Shown here: piece by piece, positions 8,362-16,718 of the stretch
Numbering within the stretch: the first letter of the stretch is position 1
How the letters are laid out: each line of letters opens with the position of its first letter
NCBI GenBank assembly: GCA_028820655.1
Contig: JAPPIK010000048.1
Location: 89,082-153,081, forward strand
From: Candidatus Poribacteria bacterium
Lineage (GTDB): Bacteria > Poribacteria > WGA-4E > JAJDTR01
Length of the DNA stretch: 64,000 nt
Direction of reading: 5' to 3'
Made by a program: the position numbers and the translations under genes
The notes under the pieces: generated by a model
Database searches by the model: none
What the model saw: only the letters and a program-made list of their open reading frames with translations
Told to the model about the DNA's origin: nothing

Positions 8362-10224
8362 TTACGGTGCGTTATAGTCGATGGTCAATCTTACAAATCT
8401 GCTGCCGGAAATGACATACGTTGTAGGTATGTTTGCTACCTGTATCGTGGTTCCAAGCGTATTTCCACCCTCGCCAACCTGCGTGGCTGTGCTCATTACC
8501 GACATTACCGACAACGGCAGGTTAGAAAATTCTTGACCTTTAACGGTCATCCCACGCTCCGTCGTGAAGAGTTCAATGATCACATCGCTATTGCTCTCGC
8601 CGCGTTGCAGGAGGCTGATAAGTTGGTTGATGTCGGTTGGGCGGTAATTCATTGGTGCCCGAGCCCGTTGAAAACTCTCATAAGAAGTGGCGCTCGTGGC
8701 GAGGAGCGATATTAATCCTTCGGGGGCGTCATAAGGTATGGTGATATGCCCCGTCTGAATTATAGGCGACTCCAAATACGGACGCAGCGTAATCGTAACT
8801 TCTATGACCTCGCCCGGACGATAGCGGTCTTTATTGATTCGAAGTGCTTCGATAACCGCGGTTTTGCGTTGGTCTTCTAGTTTAAGGTTTAGCGTCACCT
8901 GCTCAACAGAAACCTTGGCGTAACTGTTTCCGATTAAATCCGACAGAGGAGATAGCGCTTGGAATAATGCAAACCCCGGCGAAAAACTCGAGGAATAAAC
9001 ATTGTCATGCACAATCTTCCGAGAAGCCAAGTTAGGCTGATCTTTAAGCGTAATCACCGAGTTGACATTAATCGTGTGGTCTCCCGTGCTCATTTCAACG
9101 GAATCCAACAAATTTAACGCACCGAGCATGGTGATTAATGCCGAAAACCCTTGATGACGCATTGCGTCAAATTGCATCGGGTATTTTCGTCCATCGGTGG
9201 TTTCAATGTTGGCTTTAACCGGAATATAATTGGGCGACGATCCGAGAACTCCCGCTATTGCGGTTTGCCTATCCTGAACCATAGTGCCGATTGGTCTTGT
9301 CGGACCGGCTACTTTGAAGGATCTTGAAATACTCGGTAGAATAAAGTGCACATAACCCCCGGAAATCGGAAGATTGACGTTTCCCTCCCCGAACGCGCTA
9401 TGTCCGAATCCAATCACTTGGTTGTTTTCGACATATGTCATCGTTCCGTAGCCGAACATCGAAAAATCACCACGTGCGAATTCGGTACCGATGATCTGTC
9501 CCGGTTCGATAGGTGCGTTCTTGACCGGCGAACTGCCTCCGGCCGCCTGTAGTGGATGGAGCCGGTATTTCGCGAGAATTGGCGTGAGAAACTCCATCGT
9601 TTTGTGACTCATCGCTGAAACAGCGATTGGGACTTCAAGACGGGCAGTGTTTGCGGTTACGGTGGAAAAAGCGGGAGGAATTCCAGTCAAACCACTCTCA
9701 TTTGCGAATCCTTCGGTAGAGAATGGCAACATGTCATTTCTTTCTCCTACAACATCAGTCCCGTAGTTGAACAACCTACCGCCCCGGTAACCAAGCTTCG
9801 GCGTCATTCCTCGATGAGTAACGTCGATCATCGATTCTATGGGAGTGAAACCTGCGATGTTTGAATACTCGCGCTGGTTGAAGTAGCCAAGGGACAACGC
9901 GCCCATGAGCCGGCCGTTGATGTAGCCGGGACTGCCGCTCATTCCGCCGGCAACGCCGGTTCGTTCATAGTTCTCGCCGCTTCCCTGTACCCATATCACA
10001 TGCCACTGGGGCGAAAAGTTGTACTCGATACTGACAACCTCAAAGTTGAATTTTTCTGCCTTGGTGTCAGAGAATACGGTATAGGCTTCCCCTTTCATAC
10101 CGGGTTTAACTTCGGAGAGCGGCATGAATTTCGCTAGGTCCCACTTAATTTGCCCATATGATTCCAGCGTCATCAGGCAAAATGCAATTAACCCAAAAAA
10201 ACAAACCTTTTTCAAATTGTCCAC
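8362..10224 (-). CDS. SpoIVB-type (S55 family) serine peptidase-like protein
   Basis: 620 residues with an N-terminal signal peptide. The N-terminal half matches the S55 domain: MPLSEVKPGMKGEAYTVF, then the serine motif TGVAGGMSGSPGYINGRLMG. The GGMSGSP core contains the predicted nucleophile and is shared with Bacillus SpoIVB. The C-terminal half contains beta-rich segments with no recognised motif. The function of S55 proteins in non-sporulating bacteria is not established. The GTG at 10224 overlaps AAGGTGG, which may instead be the ribosome site for a TTG three codons later (10215) that would begin MKKVCFFGLIAF. It follows the propeller gene's direction with a 110-bp gap; both encode exported proteins. 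Confidence 0.82.
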   Translation of the reverse strand: MDNLKKVCFFGLIAFCLMTLESYGQIKWDLAKFMPLSEVKPGMKGEAYTVFSDTKAEKFNFEVVSIEYNFSPQWHVIWVQGSGENYERTGVAGGMSGSPGYINGRLMGALSLGYFNQREYSNIAGFTPIESMIDVTHRGMTPKLGYRGGRLFNYGTDVVGERNDMLPFSTEGFANESGLTGIPPAFSTVTANTARLEVPIAVSAMSHKTMEFLTPILAKYRLHPLQAAGGSSPVKNAPIEPGQIIGTEFARGDFSMFGYGTMTYVENNQVIGFGHSAFGEGNVNLPISGGYVHFILPSISRSFKVAGPTRPIGTMVQDRQTAIAGVLGSSPNYIPVKANIETTDGRKYPMQFDAMRHQGFSALITMLGALNLLDSVEMSTGDHTINVNSVITLKDQPNLASRKIVHDNVYSSSFSPGFALFQALSPLSDLIGNSYAKVSVEQVTLNLKLEDQRKTAVIEALRINKDRYRPGEVIEVTITLRPYLESPIIQTGHITIPYDAPEGLISLLATSATSYESFQRARAPMNYRPTDINQLISLLQRGESNSDVIIELFTTERGMTVKGQEFSNLPLSVMSVMSTATQVGEGGNTLGTTIQVANIPTTYVISGSRFVRLTIDYNAP

Positions 10225-10480
10225 CTTAATTGGAATCGTCGGTCGTTGTGGTTGAAACTGGCCGTCAGATATAGTAATGCCCGGCCGTTCGCGAGGACAA
10301 ATCGTGGTAATAATAACAATAGGATAAATTGAGTGTCAACATCAAAACGGTACGGATTTGGGAAATCGCATCTGGTCCGTGATAAAAATCTGATTGACGA
10401 AAGCGTGGAAATCTCTGCACTGAACAGCATTGAAATATGTGTCGGCAGCACGCATTGATCAGGATATAGTATCCACAGGG

Positions 10481-11140
10481 TCAAGCGCCTTCTCCCATGT
10501 ATTCATGTGCCGATGTTCGCTCAGCCATCAGTTTGACGACGATCGATTTTGGGGCGGTCGGACATTCATATTGGCAGACGCCGCATCCGACACAACCCGA
10601 AGCTATCACTTGGATGCGGTTCTGCGTGTCAAGTCGAATGGCTGTTTCCCCCATTGGACAGCGGTCCACACAGTAGGTGCATTCAACCTCTTGTGTGCGC
10701 AGACAGGTATCGTAGTTCACTTCCGCCAAGCCAATCTGAATTTGATCTGCCGCAAGTGGTTGAAGCGCCCCACTGGGACACACTTGCATACAGGCGAGGG
10801 AAGTACAGACAACACACGGCTGGGAGTTCGGGTCAATGTAGGGCGTTCCGGAGAGGAGTGGATTGTTGCTTTCGTAAACCTGAATAGCTTCGGCGGGACA
10901 ACTCTCGACGCAATGTCCGCAACGCTGGCAAGTGTCCAGAAACCCCGCCTCCGATAGAGCCCCCGGCGGACGCAGGATTGATAGGTCTACTGTTTGATTG
11001 GGAGACGAATCTAAAGTGGTGGGAAGATAATCCCCGAATCCCTCGTCCAAGTATCCTGCCACATGATTCATGAGTTTGCCAACGGCTTGCTTGAAAAAGG
11101 CGCGCCTTTCAGACGAGGTTGAATCGTCGGATTTCGTCAT
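10481..11140 (-). CDS. NapG/MauM-type multi-[4Fe-4S] ferredoxin
   Basis: 219 residues. The N-terminus has a Tat-like string (SSERRAFFKQAVGKLM) that lacks the canonical twin-Arg pair in SRRxF context, so export is uncertain. Four cysteine clusters follow: CQRCGHCVESCP, CVVCTSLACMQVCP, CLRTQEVECTYCVDRCP and CVGCGVCQYECP. This is the pattern of four [4Fe-4S] centres in NapG/MauM electron-transfer proteins. Neither nitrate-reductase nor methylamine-dehydrogenase genes are near, so the partner is unknown. It starts 21 bp after the SufR-like regulator gene in the same direction. The ATG at 11140 has a GGGA site upstream. Confidence 0.85.
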   Translation of the reverse strand: MTKSDDSTSSERRAFFKQAVGKLMNHVAGYLDEGFGDYLPTTLDSSPNQTVDLSILRPPGALSEAGFLDTCQRCGHCVESCPAEAIQVYESNNPLLSGTPYIDPNSQPCVVCTSLACMQVCPSGALQPLAADQIQIGLAEVNYDTCLRTQEVECTYCVDRCPMGETAIRLDTQNRIQVIASGCVGCGVCQYECPTAPKSIVVKLMAERTSAHEYMGEGA

Positions 11141-11161
11141 TCCCGATGTCCCTGCTTAGAC

Positions 11162-11791
11162 TTACTCCTTATCTGTTTTTTGTTCCTTGGGTATCCGGTA
11201 ACTACACTTGTGGCTTCCATTCATAAGATGTTCTTCACGATGAATCTTCTGGCCAAGCGATCGGCGGAACAACGCTAACTCGGTTTCACACACATGGGGG
11301 TACTCTTCAGCGATACTTACAATCGGGCAGTTATGCTCAACTAACACGTAATCATCTTCATTTTCGGTAAATTCTGCCATGTAGCCTTCTTCGTCCCGGA
11401 TCTCTGTGAGAATTTTTACTTTTTCAGCCAGATCCTTGCCCTCAAGGCGTCGCGCATAGGACTCCGTGTGTGATTTTACTCTGCCCCGTAATACCTTGTT
11501 AATGAGTCCGCACCCGTCAAGTCTTCCCATCTCTTGCAACAGATTAAGAGCGAAACTCTCATAACTCAATGGAAAGAGATTGTTCCCTTTAACCGTTAAT
11601 TGATAGATATGGACCGGACGACCACGCTTCGGTTTCTCCCTGTGGAATTCGACTAAACCCTCTTTCTCCAAGATCGCGAGATGCTGCCTCACACCCATTG
11701 AACTGATACTGAGGGCTTCCGCCAATTCATTCACGTTCATACTGTACTGTAGCTTGATCAACTTCAGTATTTGACTGCGAGTTTCTTGCAT
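11162..11791 (-). CDS. SufR-like winged-helix regulator with C-terminal Fe-S cysteines
   Basis: 209 residues from the ATG at 11791, which has GGAGAG 6 nt upstream; the frame extends to 11857 but the shorter start fits the family. The N-terminal winged helix (TRSQILKLIKLQYSMNVNEL, then SSMGVRQHLAILEKEGLV, then the GRPVHIYQLT wing) is followed by a dimerisation region and conserved cysteines (HNCPI, HVCETEL, HKCSYRI). In the SufR family this cluster region binds an Fe-S cluster and represses Fe-S assembly genes. Here it precedes a multi-cluster ferredoxin rather than suf genes, suggesting that the cluster sensor controls an Fe-S electron-transfer protein. A good promoter lies upstream. Confidence 0.85.
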   Translation of the reverse strand: MQETRSQILKLIKLQYSMNVNELAEALSISSMGVRQHLAILEKEGLVEFHREKPKRGRPVHIYQLTVKGNNLFPLSYESFALNLLQEMGRLDGCGLINKVLRGRVKSHTESYARRLEGKDLAEKVKILTEIRDEEGYMAEFTENEDDYVLVEHNCPIVSIAEEYPHVCETELALFRRSLGQKIHREEHLMNGSHKCSYRIPKEQKTDKE

Positions 11792-11845
11792 TTGGTGCTC
11801 TCCATCTGCGATCTTGTGTTGACGAGAATTCCCGCGTCCATATGA

Positions 11846-11874
11846 ATTATACCACATAATATACGTAATGAGAA
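11846..11874 (-). promoter_or_regulatory. Promoter of the regulator/ferredoxin operon
   Basis: On the minus strand a TATAAT -10 (11846-11851, preceded by TGTGG) is separated by 17 bp from TTCTCA (4 of 6 matches to TTGACA). It lies about 55 bp upstream of the chosen regulator start. The AT-rich bases around it would be a natural place for autoregulation. Confidence 0.5.
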
Positions 11875-12119
11875 ATCAAACTGTCGAATTGTACCATCGG
11901 CGAACGAGAAAATCCCCCGGGAACGCTGCAATCGGCAGGATTATCATCGAATTTCCACTCTTTCGTGTCTTGATGGGGCTTATGCCTACCCGCAATCGAT
12001 CTGTGTCCATTATGGTGAATTACGTTGACAGTTCGGGACTATCTTAATAAGCTATTTGAACACTCCGTAAAAGGGCATAAATCACGTCTTCAACTCCACA
12101 GATACCCTTCAAGATTTCG

Positions 12120-13169
12120 ATGCAAGTAAATCCCACAAACAATATCCTCGTCACGCAGACTGGCGGTTGGATTGGAGATATGATGCTTCTCACCCCTGCT
12201 TTGAGAGCGTTGAAGCACGCCTGCCCGCAATCCTATCTTACGCTGCTAATTCGACCGCTTGTCGCAGCCCTGATGGAAACCTGCCCGTACGTTGATGACG
12301 TGATTATCGACACAAAGGGCAACGGAATCAGCCGCGTACAGTCGTTTTTCGAACTTGTACGCCGCATCCGGCGAGGGCGATTTGATCTTGCGGTTATCTT
12401 GCATCCGACTTCCATTCGCAATGCGTTGACTACCTTCCTGGCAGGCATACCCTTGCGGATCGGATCAAACGTTGGCGGAAGGGGGATTCTGTTGTCGAAG
12501 TCCTGTACGGACGACACCGCTGTGCACGAAGTGGATCGTTATCTTCGCGTGCTCCAACTTCTCAATATTGACATGCCGGCCTCCGGCTTGGAGTTCTGGC
12601 ACACGGACGCGGATCGCCGTGCGGTCCATCAACTACTGGGCGGTTGCAACGTCGTTCCTGAAGACCGGATCATCGGCATTAATCTTGGTACAACATGGGG
12701 GACGAAATCGTGGGCGTTGGACAGATTCGCCGACCTGATTGCGGGAATACAGAATCGATTTGAGGGAGCTATCGTACTGACCGGTTCAAGTTCAGAGCTT
12801 GAACTGGGGAATGAACTGCAAAAGCTAATCAAGCCAAGAGTAGTAGACCTAATTGGAAAAACAACCATCTTGCAACTCGGCGCACTCATTGAACGGTGCG
12901 GGCTCTATCTGACGTGTGACAGCGGGCCCATGCACATCGCCGCGGCAGTTGGTACTCCGACAATCGCTCTATTCGGGCCAACCGACCCGCTACGGCACCG
13001 TCCGTATGGGGAAGGGCATCACGTGATTGAGAAAGACGTGTCGTGCCGTCCCTGCTACAAGCGCAAGTGTATGCGCACAGATGAGCCGAATCTGTGCATG
13101 ACGGAAATCCAACCATCGGACGTGATTGAGAGGATTACAACCCACTTCAAACTATCAGATTATCCATGA
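12120..13169 (+). CDS. Glycosyltransferase family 9, heptosyltransferase II-like
   Basis: 349 residues, the usual size for WaaF-type ADP-heptose:LPS heptosyltransferases. N-terminal motif ILVTQTGGWIGDMMLLTPAL is the GT9 acceptor-side signature. The C-terminal half has the sugar-nucleotide loop CDSGPMHIAAAVGTPTIALFG, followed by PTDPLRHRPYG and the paired-cysteine tail CRPCYKRKCM typical of heptosyltransferase II sequences. It probably adds a heptose-like sugar to lipid A core at the inner face of the inner membrane. The stop overlaps the next start (ATGA), so it is translationally coupled with the HAD gene. No other LPS core gene is adjacent, and acceptor specificity is not certain. Confidence 0.85.
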   Translation: MQVNPTNNILVTQTGGWIGDMMLLTPALRALKHACPQSYLTLLIRPLVAALMETCPYVDDVIIDTKGNGISRVQSFFELVRRIRRGRFDLAVILHPTSIRNALTTFLAGIPLRIGSNVGGRGILLSKSCTDDTAVHEVDRYLRVLQLLNIDMPASGLEFWHTDADRRAVHQLLGGCNVVPEDRIIGINLGTTWGTKSWALDRFADLIAGIQNRFEGAIVLTGSSSELELGNELQKLIKPRVVDLIGKTTILQLGALIERCGLYLTCDSGPMHIAAAVGTPTIALFGPTDPLRHRPYGEGHHVIEKDVSCRPCYKRKCMRTDEPNLCMTEIQPSDVIERITTHFKLSDYP

Positions 13170-13858
13170 CAAGAATCCAAGCCATCCTATTTGATTTTGG
13201 TGGTACGCTCGACGGAAATGGGCTGCATTGGCGAGAACGTGCCTGCCGATTCATTCAGAGTAAGTTTCCGCACGTGAGCCGTGAAGAGTTTGTTCAAGCG
13301 GATCGCGCTTCCGTGGCAAAGTTCGTGGCGAGCGGCGATGGTCCAAGGTGCAGCCTCAGGCAAACCGCGGGTGCGATTTTTACAGGCATTTACGAGGGAC
13401 TAGAGCTGAATCCAAGAATACGGGATGTATTCCTTGACGACTTCTGCCGCGATGCGGAACAATGGTTGCATCAAAATCGGCAATGGCTTGAGTCGCTTCG
13501 GACGGATTATCAACTCGGCGTGATCAGCAACAACTTCGGGAATACAAAGGGCTGGTGCGACGATTATTCGCTTTCCCCGCTGCTAGACGTTATTGTTGAT
13601 TCTACGGTTGTCGGCATCAAGAAACCCGATGGCGGTATTTTTCGGACGGCGATGACCGAATTGGGAGTTTCGGCAGACGAGGCAATCTATGTCGGGGATA
13701 CCTATTTGGACGATATGGTGGGCGCAAAGAGCGTGGGAATGTGGACGGCGTGGCTGGTCGGTGACCAGCCCGACACCTGCCAAGAGTCGCCAGCCGCTGA
13801 TTTTCGATTATCAATGCTTAAGGATTTGAATCGGTTCCTTCCCAATCACGATGGGTAA
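13166..13858 (+). CDS. HAD-superfamily hydrolase
   Basis: 230 residues with the four HAD motifs: ILFDFGGTLDG (nucleophile D10), LGVISNNFG (motif II Ser), VGIKKPDGGIF (motif III Lys) and YVGDTYLDDMVGA (motif IV acids). The acid/base Asp normally two residues after the nucleophile is Gly (D-F-G-G-T), as in some HAD subfamilies. This can weaken classical phosphatase chemistry or signal a different assignment. The start overlaps the stop of the GT9 gene by 4 bp. Given that coupling, a role in heptose- or sugar-phosphate processing is plausible but unproven. Confidence 0.85.
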   Translation: MTRIQAILFDFGGTLDGNGLHWRERACRFIQSKFPHVSREEFVQADRASVAKFVASGDGPRCSLRQTAGAIFTGIYEGLELNPRIRDVFLDDFCRDAEQWLHQNRQWLESLRTDYQLGVISNNFGNTKGWCDDYSLSPLLDVIVDSTVVGIKKPDGGIFRTAMTELGVSADEAIYVGDTYLDDMVGAKSVGMWTAWLVGDQPDTCQESPAADFRLSMLKDLNRFLPNHDG

Positions 13859-13936
13859 GTGAGTGGACTAGGTAATTTTCGATCGGATACGTTGGCTAGA
13901 ATCGGTGGGATTGCGTTCCGTTGACCGAATTCTCGA

Positions 13937-14791
13937 CTACTCAAATCCCGCCAGCTTCCACACCTTATCCATCGCCCGCGCGGTAGCGTTGGCGGCCTCC
14001 TGAGGCTCCATAGCATAGACTCTCTCGCTCAACGGCTCCGGCACTACGGGTCCGTCATAACCTTTGTCGTCTAGAATTTGCAGTAACTCTGCGGCTGGAA
14101 TCACACCGGTTTCGCCGGGGAGGCATCGGACAAGATCCTGCTGGTCATCGCGTTCGATGCCGGCGGGGGCGTCGTTGATGTGAACGTAGACAATGTCATC
14201 TTTGTCGAGTTTCCTGACATCATCGAACGTGGCGTGGCTCGTGTACCAGTGCCACACGTCGAACAGTATGCCGACGTTATCGGTGCCGATGGCGGCGGCA
14301 AGCCCGAGCACCGCATCCATCGTGTGAAGGAAAAGGAACGTCCCATCCGCTCGCCTCGTTGCGGGCCCCACGAACTCCAAGCCGAACCGGTGCCCATACT
14401 CCTTCAAAATCTCTGCCACGGGCCGTAGGCACTTGACGTGAAGACTCCAGTTTTCCTTAAACGGCAATTCGCCGGATGGAAGGATCCATGTTGTTACGCG
14501 AAAGCACCCAAGCTCCGCGGCAAGTTTTGCCAATCGTGGTAGATTCCTGAGATCTTCATCGTATTCCGCTTCGCCGTCGCGCCAATTCAACGGGAGTCCC
14601 CATCCCCCCACTTTCAAACCGGACGCGGACCACAGATTTCTGACGTAATCAACGGAATTTGCCCGTGCAAGCTCGTCGGCCTCACGAATCTCTAGGTCCA
14701 TACCTTCTAAACCGGCGTTCTTTGCCAACTGTAGACATTCCCGCATTCCTGCCCGGATGCCGACATTGCCCGGATGTAGAGCCTTGAACAT
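13937..14791 (-). CDS. Sugar phosphate isomerase/epimerase family protein (TIM barrel)
   Basis: 284 residues of the xylose-isomerase-like TIM-barrel superfamily (AP endonuclease 2 fold). Characteristic strands are GLEGMDLEI, FGLEFVGP, VGILFDVWHWYTS and IVYVHINDAPAG, ending in YDGPVVPEPL. Glu, Asp and His at the strand ends fit the divalent-metal site. The ATG at 14791 follows AAGGAAGGGA. It is the first of four such proteins in the window and lies 130 bp downstream of the cyclase on the same strand. Substrate cannot be read from sequence. Confidence 0.85.
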   Translation of the reverse strand: MFKALHPGNVGIRAGMRECLQLAKNAGLEGMDLEIREADELARANSVDYVRNLWSASGLKVGGWGLPLNWRDGEAEYDEDLRNLPRLAKLAAELGCFRVTTWILPSGELPFKENWSLHVKCLRPVAEILKEYGHRFGLEFVGPATRRADGTFLFLHTMDAVLGLAAAIGTDNVGILFDVWHWYTSHATFDDVRKLDKDDIVYVHINDAPAGIERDDQQDLVRCLPGETGVIPAAELLQILDDKGYDGPVVPEPLSERVYAMEPQEAANATARAMDKVWKLAGFE

Positions 14792-14923
14792 AGAAATCCC
14801 TTCCTTACACTACGGTGGTTAGCCAGTTAGGGGGCTAAACAACTCTATTCCTGTTCCTTCCGACGCCACCGTAAATCCTAAAGGTGAACAGCATGCACCA
14901 TCAATCGTCTCTAGAACTCCTAC

Positions 14924-15583
14924 CTACTCTAACACCGCCGCAACTCGCACCGGAGAGCCGTCCCTGCCCGTGATCTTCAATGGCAGTGCAATGAGGTGAA
15001 ACTCATCTCCGCCGATCAAATCAAGGTTCGTGAGATTTTCGACGATTATGGTATCGTTGCCGAGTATAATGAAATGCGATTCATTCGGCGCTTTGTCAAC
15101 CGACGGCGTGTCTACGCCGATAAGCTCCGCGCCGCAATCCACCAAGAATTGAGCGGCTTCCGCCGTGATGACCGGGAATTCGGTGAAGAACATCTCTTCT
15201 CCCCAGTGAGCCGCCCAGCCGATATTGAGAACCACCCTGGGAATCGCACGAATCTTTTCTTCGTAAGGCTTGAGATCATCGGGAGTGATTTCCGCATTCG
15301 GCGCTTTGTCGGACAGGTCGATGAGCAGCGTGCGTCCCATACACCGGTCTAAGGGTACCTGATCGATTGTCGGGTGGTGCCTGTAGAAGTGGAAGGGAGC
15401 ATCCATGTGTGTTCCCGTGTGGACAGAGGTCTTGAACGTGCAGGAGTTACCGTATCCCGGCTCGCCGGCAGGGTGATTCTCGGGAATCTCCGCGAGTATG
15501 CCAATCTCGACTGGCGGATTGCCCGGGAATGGAGGCGTTGATTCATCCATTGGATGGGTCAAATCAATAATGTTTTGTGCCAT
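14924..15583 (-). CDS. Metal-dependent cyclase-family hydrolase (kynurenine formamidase-like)
   Basis: 219 residues, the usual size for the cyclase family that includes bacterial KynB. The N-terminal IIDLTHPMDESTPPFPG and the HTGTHMDAPFHF motif are diagnostic; the His and Asp residues bind Zn or Mn. A second conserved part is LIGVDTPSVDKAPNESHFII. Members hydrolyse amides such as N-formylkynurenine or cyclise polyketides. No kyn genes are nearby, so kynurenine formamidase activity should not be assumed. The ATG at 15583 is preceded by an AAGGAACTGG-like site. Confidence 0.85.
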   Translation of the reverse strand: MAQNIIDLTHPMDESTPPFPGNPPVEIGILAEIPENHPAGEPGYGNSCTFKTSVHTGTHMDAPFHFYRHHPTIDQVPLDRCMGRTLLIDLSDKAPNAEITPDDLKPYEEKIRAIPRVVLNIGWAAHWGEEMFFTEFPVITAEAAQFLVDCGAELIGVDTPSVDKAPNESHFIILGNDTIIVENLTNLDLIGGDEFHLIALPLKITGRDGSPVRVAAVLE

Positions 15584-15788
15584 AACCAGTTCCTTCAGTT
15601 AATTAGAGAGTATTGCGTATAGAGAGATCCGCCGTATTATCAAGCGAATCGCCGACAAACACTAATCCAAGTTTTTCTTTTCTTCCACTAATTCCTTGAT
15701 TGCAGTGGTGCCCAGACACAGAGTTGGTATCGGAACTTCACCGTTCAGTATTTCCGATCTCCACTTACTATTCAGTTTCATTTTTGCA

Positions 15789-15817
15789 TTGACTACTAGA
15801 CAAACGTATAGTATAAT
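15789..15817 (+). promoter_or_regulatory. Strong promoter-like sequence without a downstream gene
   Basis: TTGACT (15789-15794), a 17-bp spacer and a perfect TATAAT (15812-15817). It points right into a stretch with no recognisable protein gene; the nearest plus-strand ATG (15874) opens only nine codons. Confidence 0.45.
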
Positions 15818-15886
15818 TCAACCGGATCCGAAAACCAACTGTGTGAGGAGCATCCCTCTGTGGGAGGGAATCAATGGAGCGGATAG

Positions 15887-15922
15887 ATCAACCGAGTGAA
15901 TAGCGAGGGCGATAGAGATCCC
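15887..15922 (+). repeat. AGCGAG dispersed mini-repeat, copy 1
   Basis: Matches the family pattern: ATCAA, CCGAGTGAATAGCGAGGG, then CGATAGAGATCC. A partial second copy of the 3' end (GCGATAGAGATCC) follows at 15926-15938. Confidence 0.75.
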
Positions 15923-16170
15923 ACTGCGATAGAGATCCCCCCGCTCCGATATATGAGGAACTCCCTAGCGGCATCGGAATTGCATTGATCGTCTAATGGT
16001 CGCACGTTTTTCGCTGACTAACAACCGGTTGGATAAGGATGGCGATAGCATATGCCGTGCGATAGAAATGTACTCATTGCTAGCGACTAAACACTGGCAA
16101 ACGAACAAATAAGGGAGTGGCAGCGACGCAAGTTAGAAGCGGCCATTCAATGGCAGCGACCTCCAAATCA

Positions 16171-16313
16171 TTAGCGTTAGCCCGGAGACGTGAGGACCGT
16201 TCGTTTTAGCCCAAGCCGGAACACCGTCAACGCAGACTGCGACTGCATTCATCAGCCTTCTGCTACCGGCTAAACCGACCGGTAAATTCGTGATCTGGGC
16301 TAACGCAGGCTAA
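16171..16313. repeat. Inverted-repeat block
   Basis: GCGTTAGCCC (16174-16183) is repeated inverted as GGGCTAACGC (16297-16306). Inner inverted pairs (TTTTAGCCCAAGCCGG and CCGGCTAAA) also exist. It could be a palindromic mini-element; no second copy is visible in the window. Confidence 0.4.
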
Positions 16314-16486
16314 GATAAGCTCGCGTCGCCTGGCCATATGTTGGGGACGTGATTTTGCTGCGAGATAAAAGTATGGCGTATTAAATTCGAGTTGTAGTCT
16401 ACCTATGCAGTCGTCTGGCAGTTCTCTCTACGGGTACCTGCTTGAGGTTGCGGGTGGGTAGTCATCAAGCAAATGGACAATGAGTG

Positions 16487-16522
16487 ATCAACCGGACGAT
16501 TAATGAGCGCGATAGAAATCCC
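16487..16522 (+). repeat. AGCGAG dispersed mini-repeat, copy 2 (diverged)
   Basis: ATCAACCGGACGATTAATG, then AGCGCGATAGAAATCCC. It stands upstream of the 16541-16678 element in the same order as copy 3 and its neighbour near 22.6 kb. Confidence 0.65.
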
Positions 16523-16540
16523 GTAGACTTCCCATACAGA

Positions 16541-16678
16541 TCCTATTATTGCACGTCCGTTCTGGTCATCTTAGCCACCGATTCGTCTGCATTAGCATTG
16601 TATGTCCAAATTCGGCGCGTTCTCTGCCCGCTCGGTCTGGATTGGCAAATCCGGACCATTGGAGTAAACGGTTACCTC
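16541..16678. repeat. Dispersed element with GGATTGGCAAATCC hairpin, copy A
   Basis: By eye roughly three-quarters identical to 22632-22768 over its length; shared blocks include ATTGCACGTC, CGATTCGTCTG, TTAGCATTGTA and GGATTGGCAAATCC. The last block lies in a stem-loop (GGTCTGGATT/AATCCGGACC). It lies just past the 3' end of a minus-strand PhyH gene. Confidence 0.65.
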
Positions 16679-16718
16679 GCATCAATTGTTCTTTGTTCTC
16701 CGCAAACTGAGCGTTGTG

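Larger units (their letters stand above)
15584..16718. other. 1.1 kb gene-free segment carrying dispersed repeats and an orphan promoter
   Basis: No coding frame here resembles a protein; the open frames at 15.7-16.9 kb lack plausible composition and overlap the PhyH gene or repeats. The segment holds a near-consensus plus-strand promoter (15789-15817), a small hairpin (CCCTC/GGAGGG around 15854-15868), two AGCGAG-type repeats, a 140-bp inverted-repeat block and a copy of the GGATTGGCAAATCC-containing element. Confidence 0.6.

Noticed and set aside
10212..10484. Minus-strand 90-residue frame between the S55 and ferredoxin genes
   Set aside because: Composition is not protein-like and it overlaps both neighbours; no start signal.
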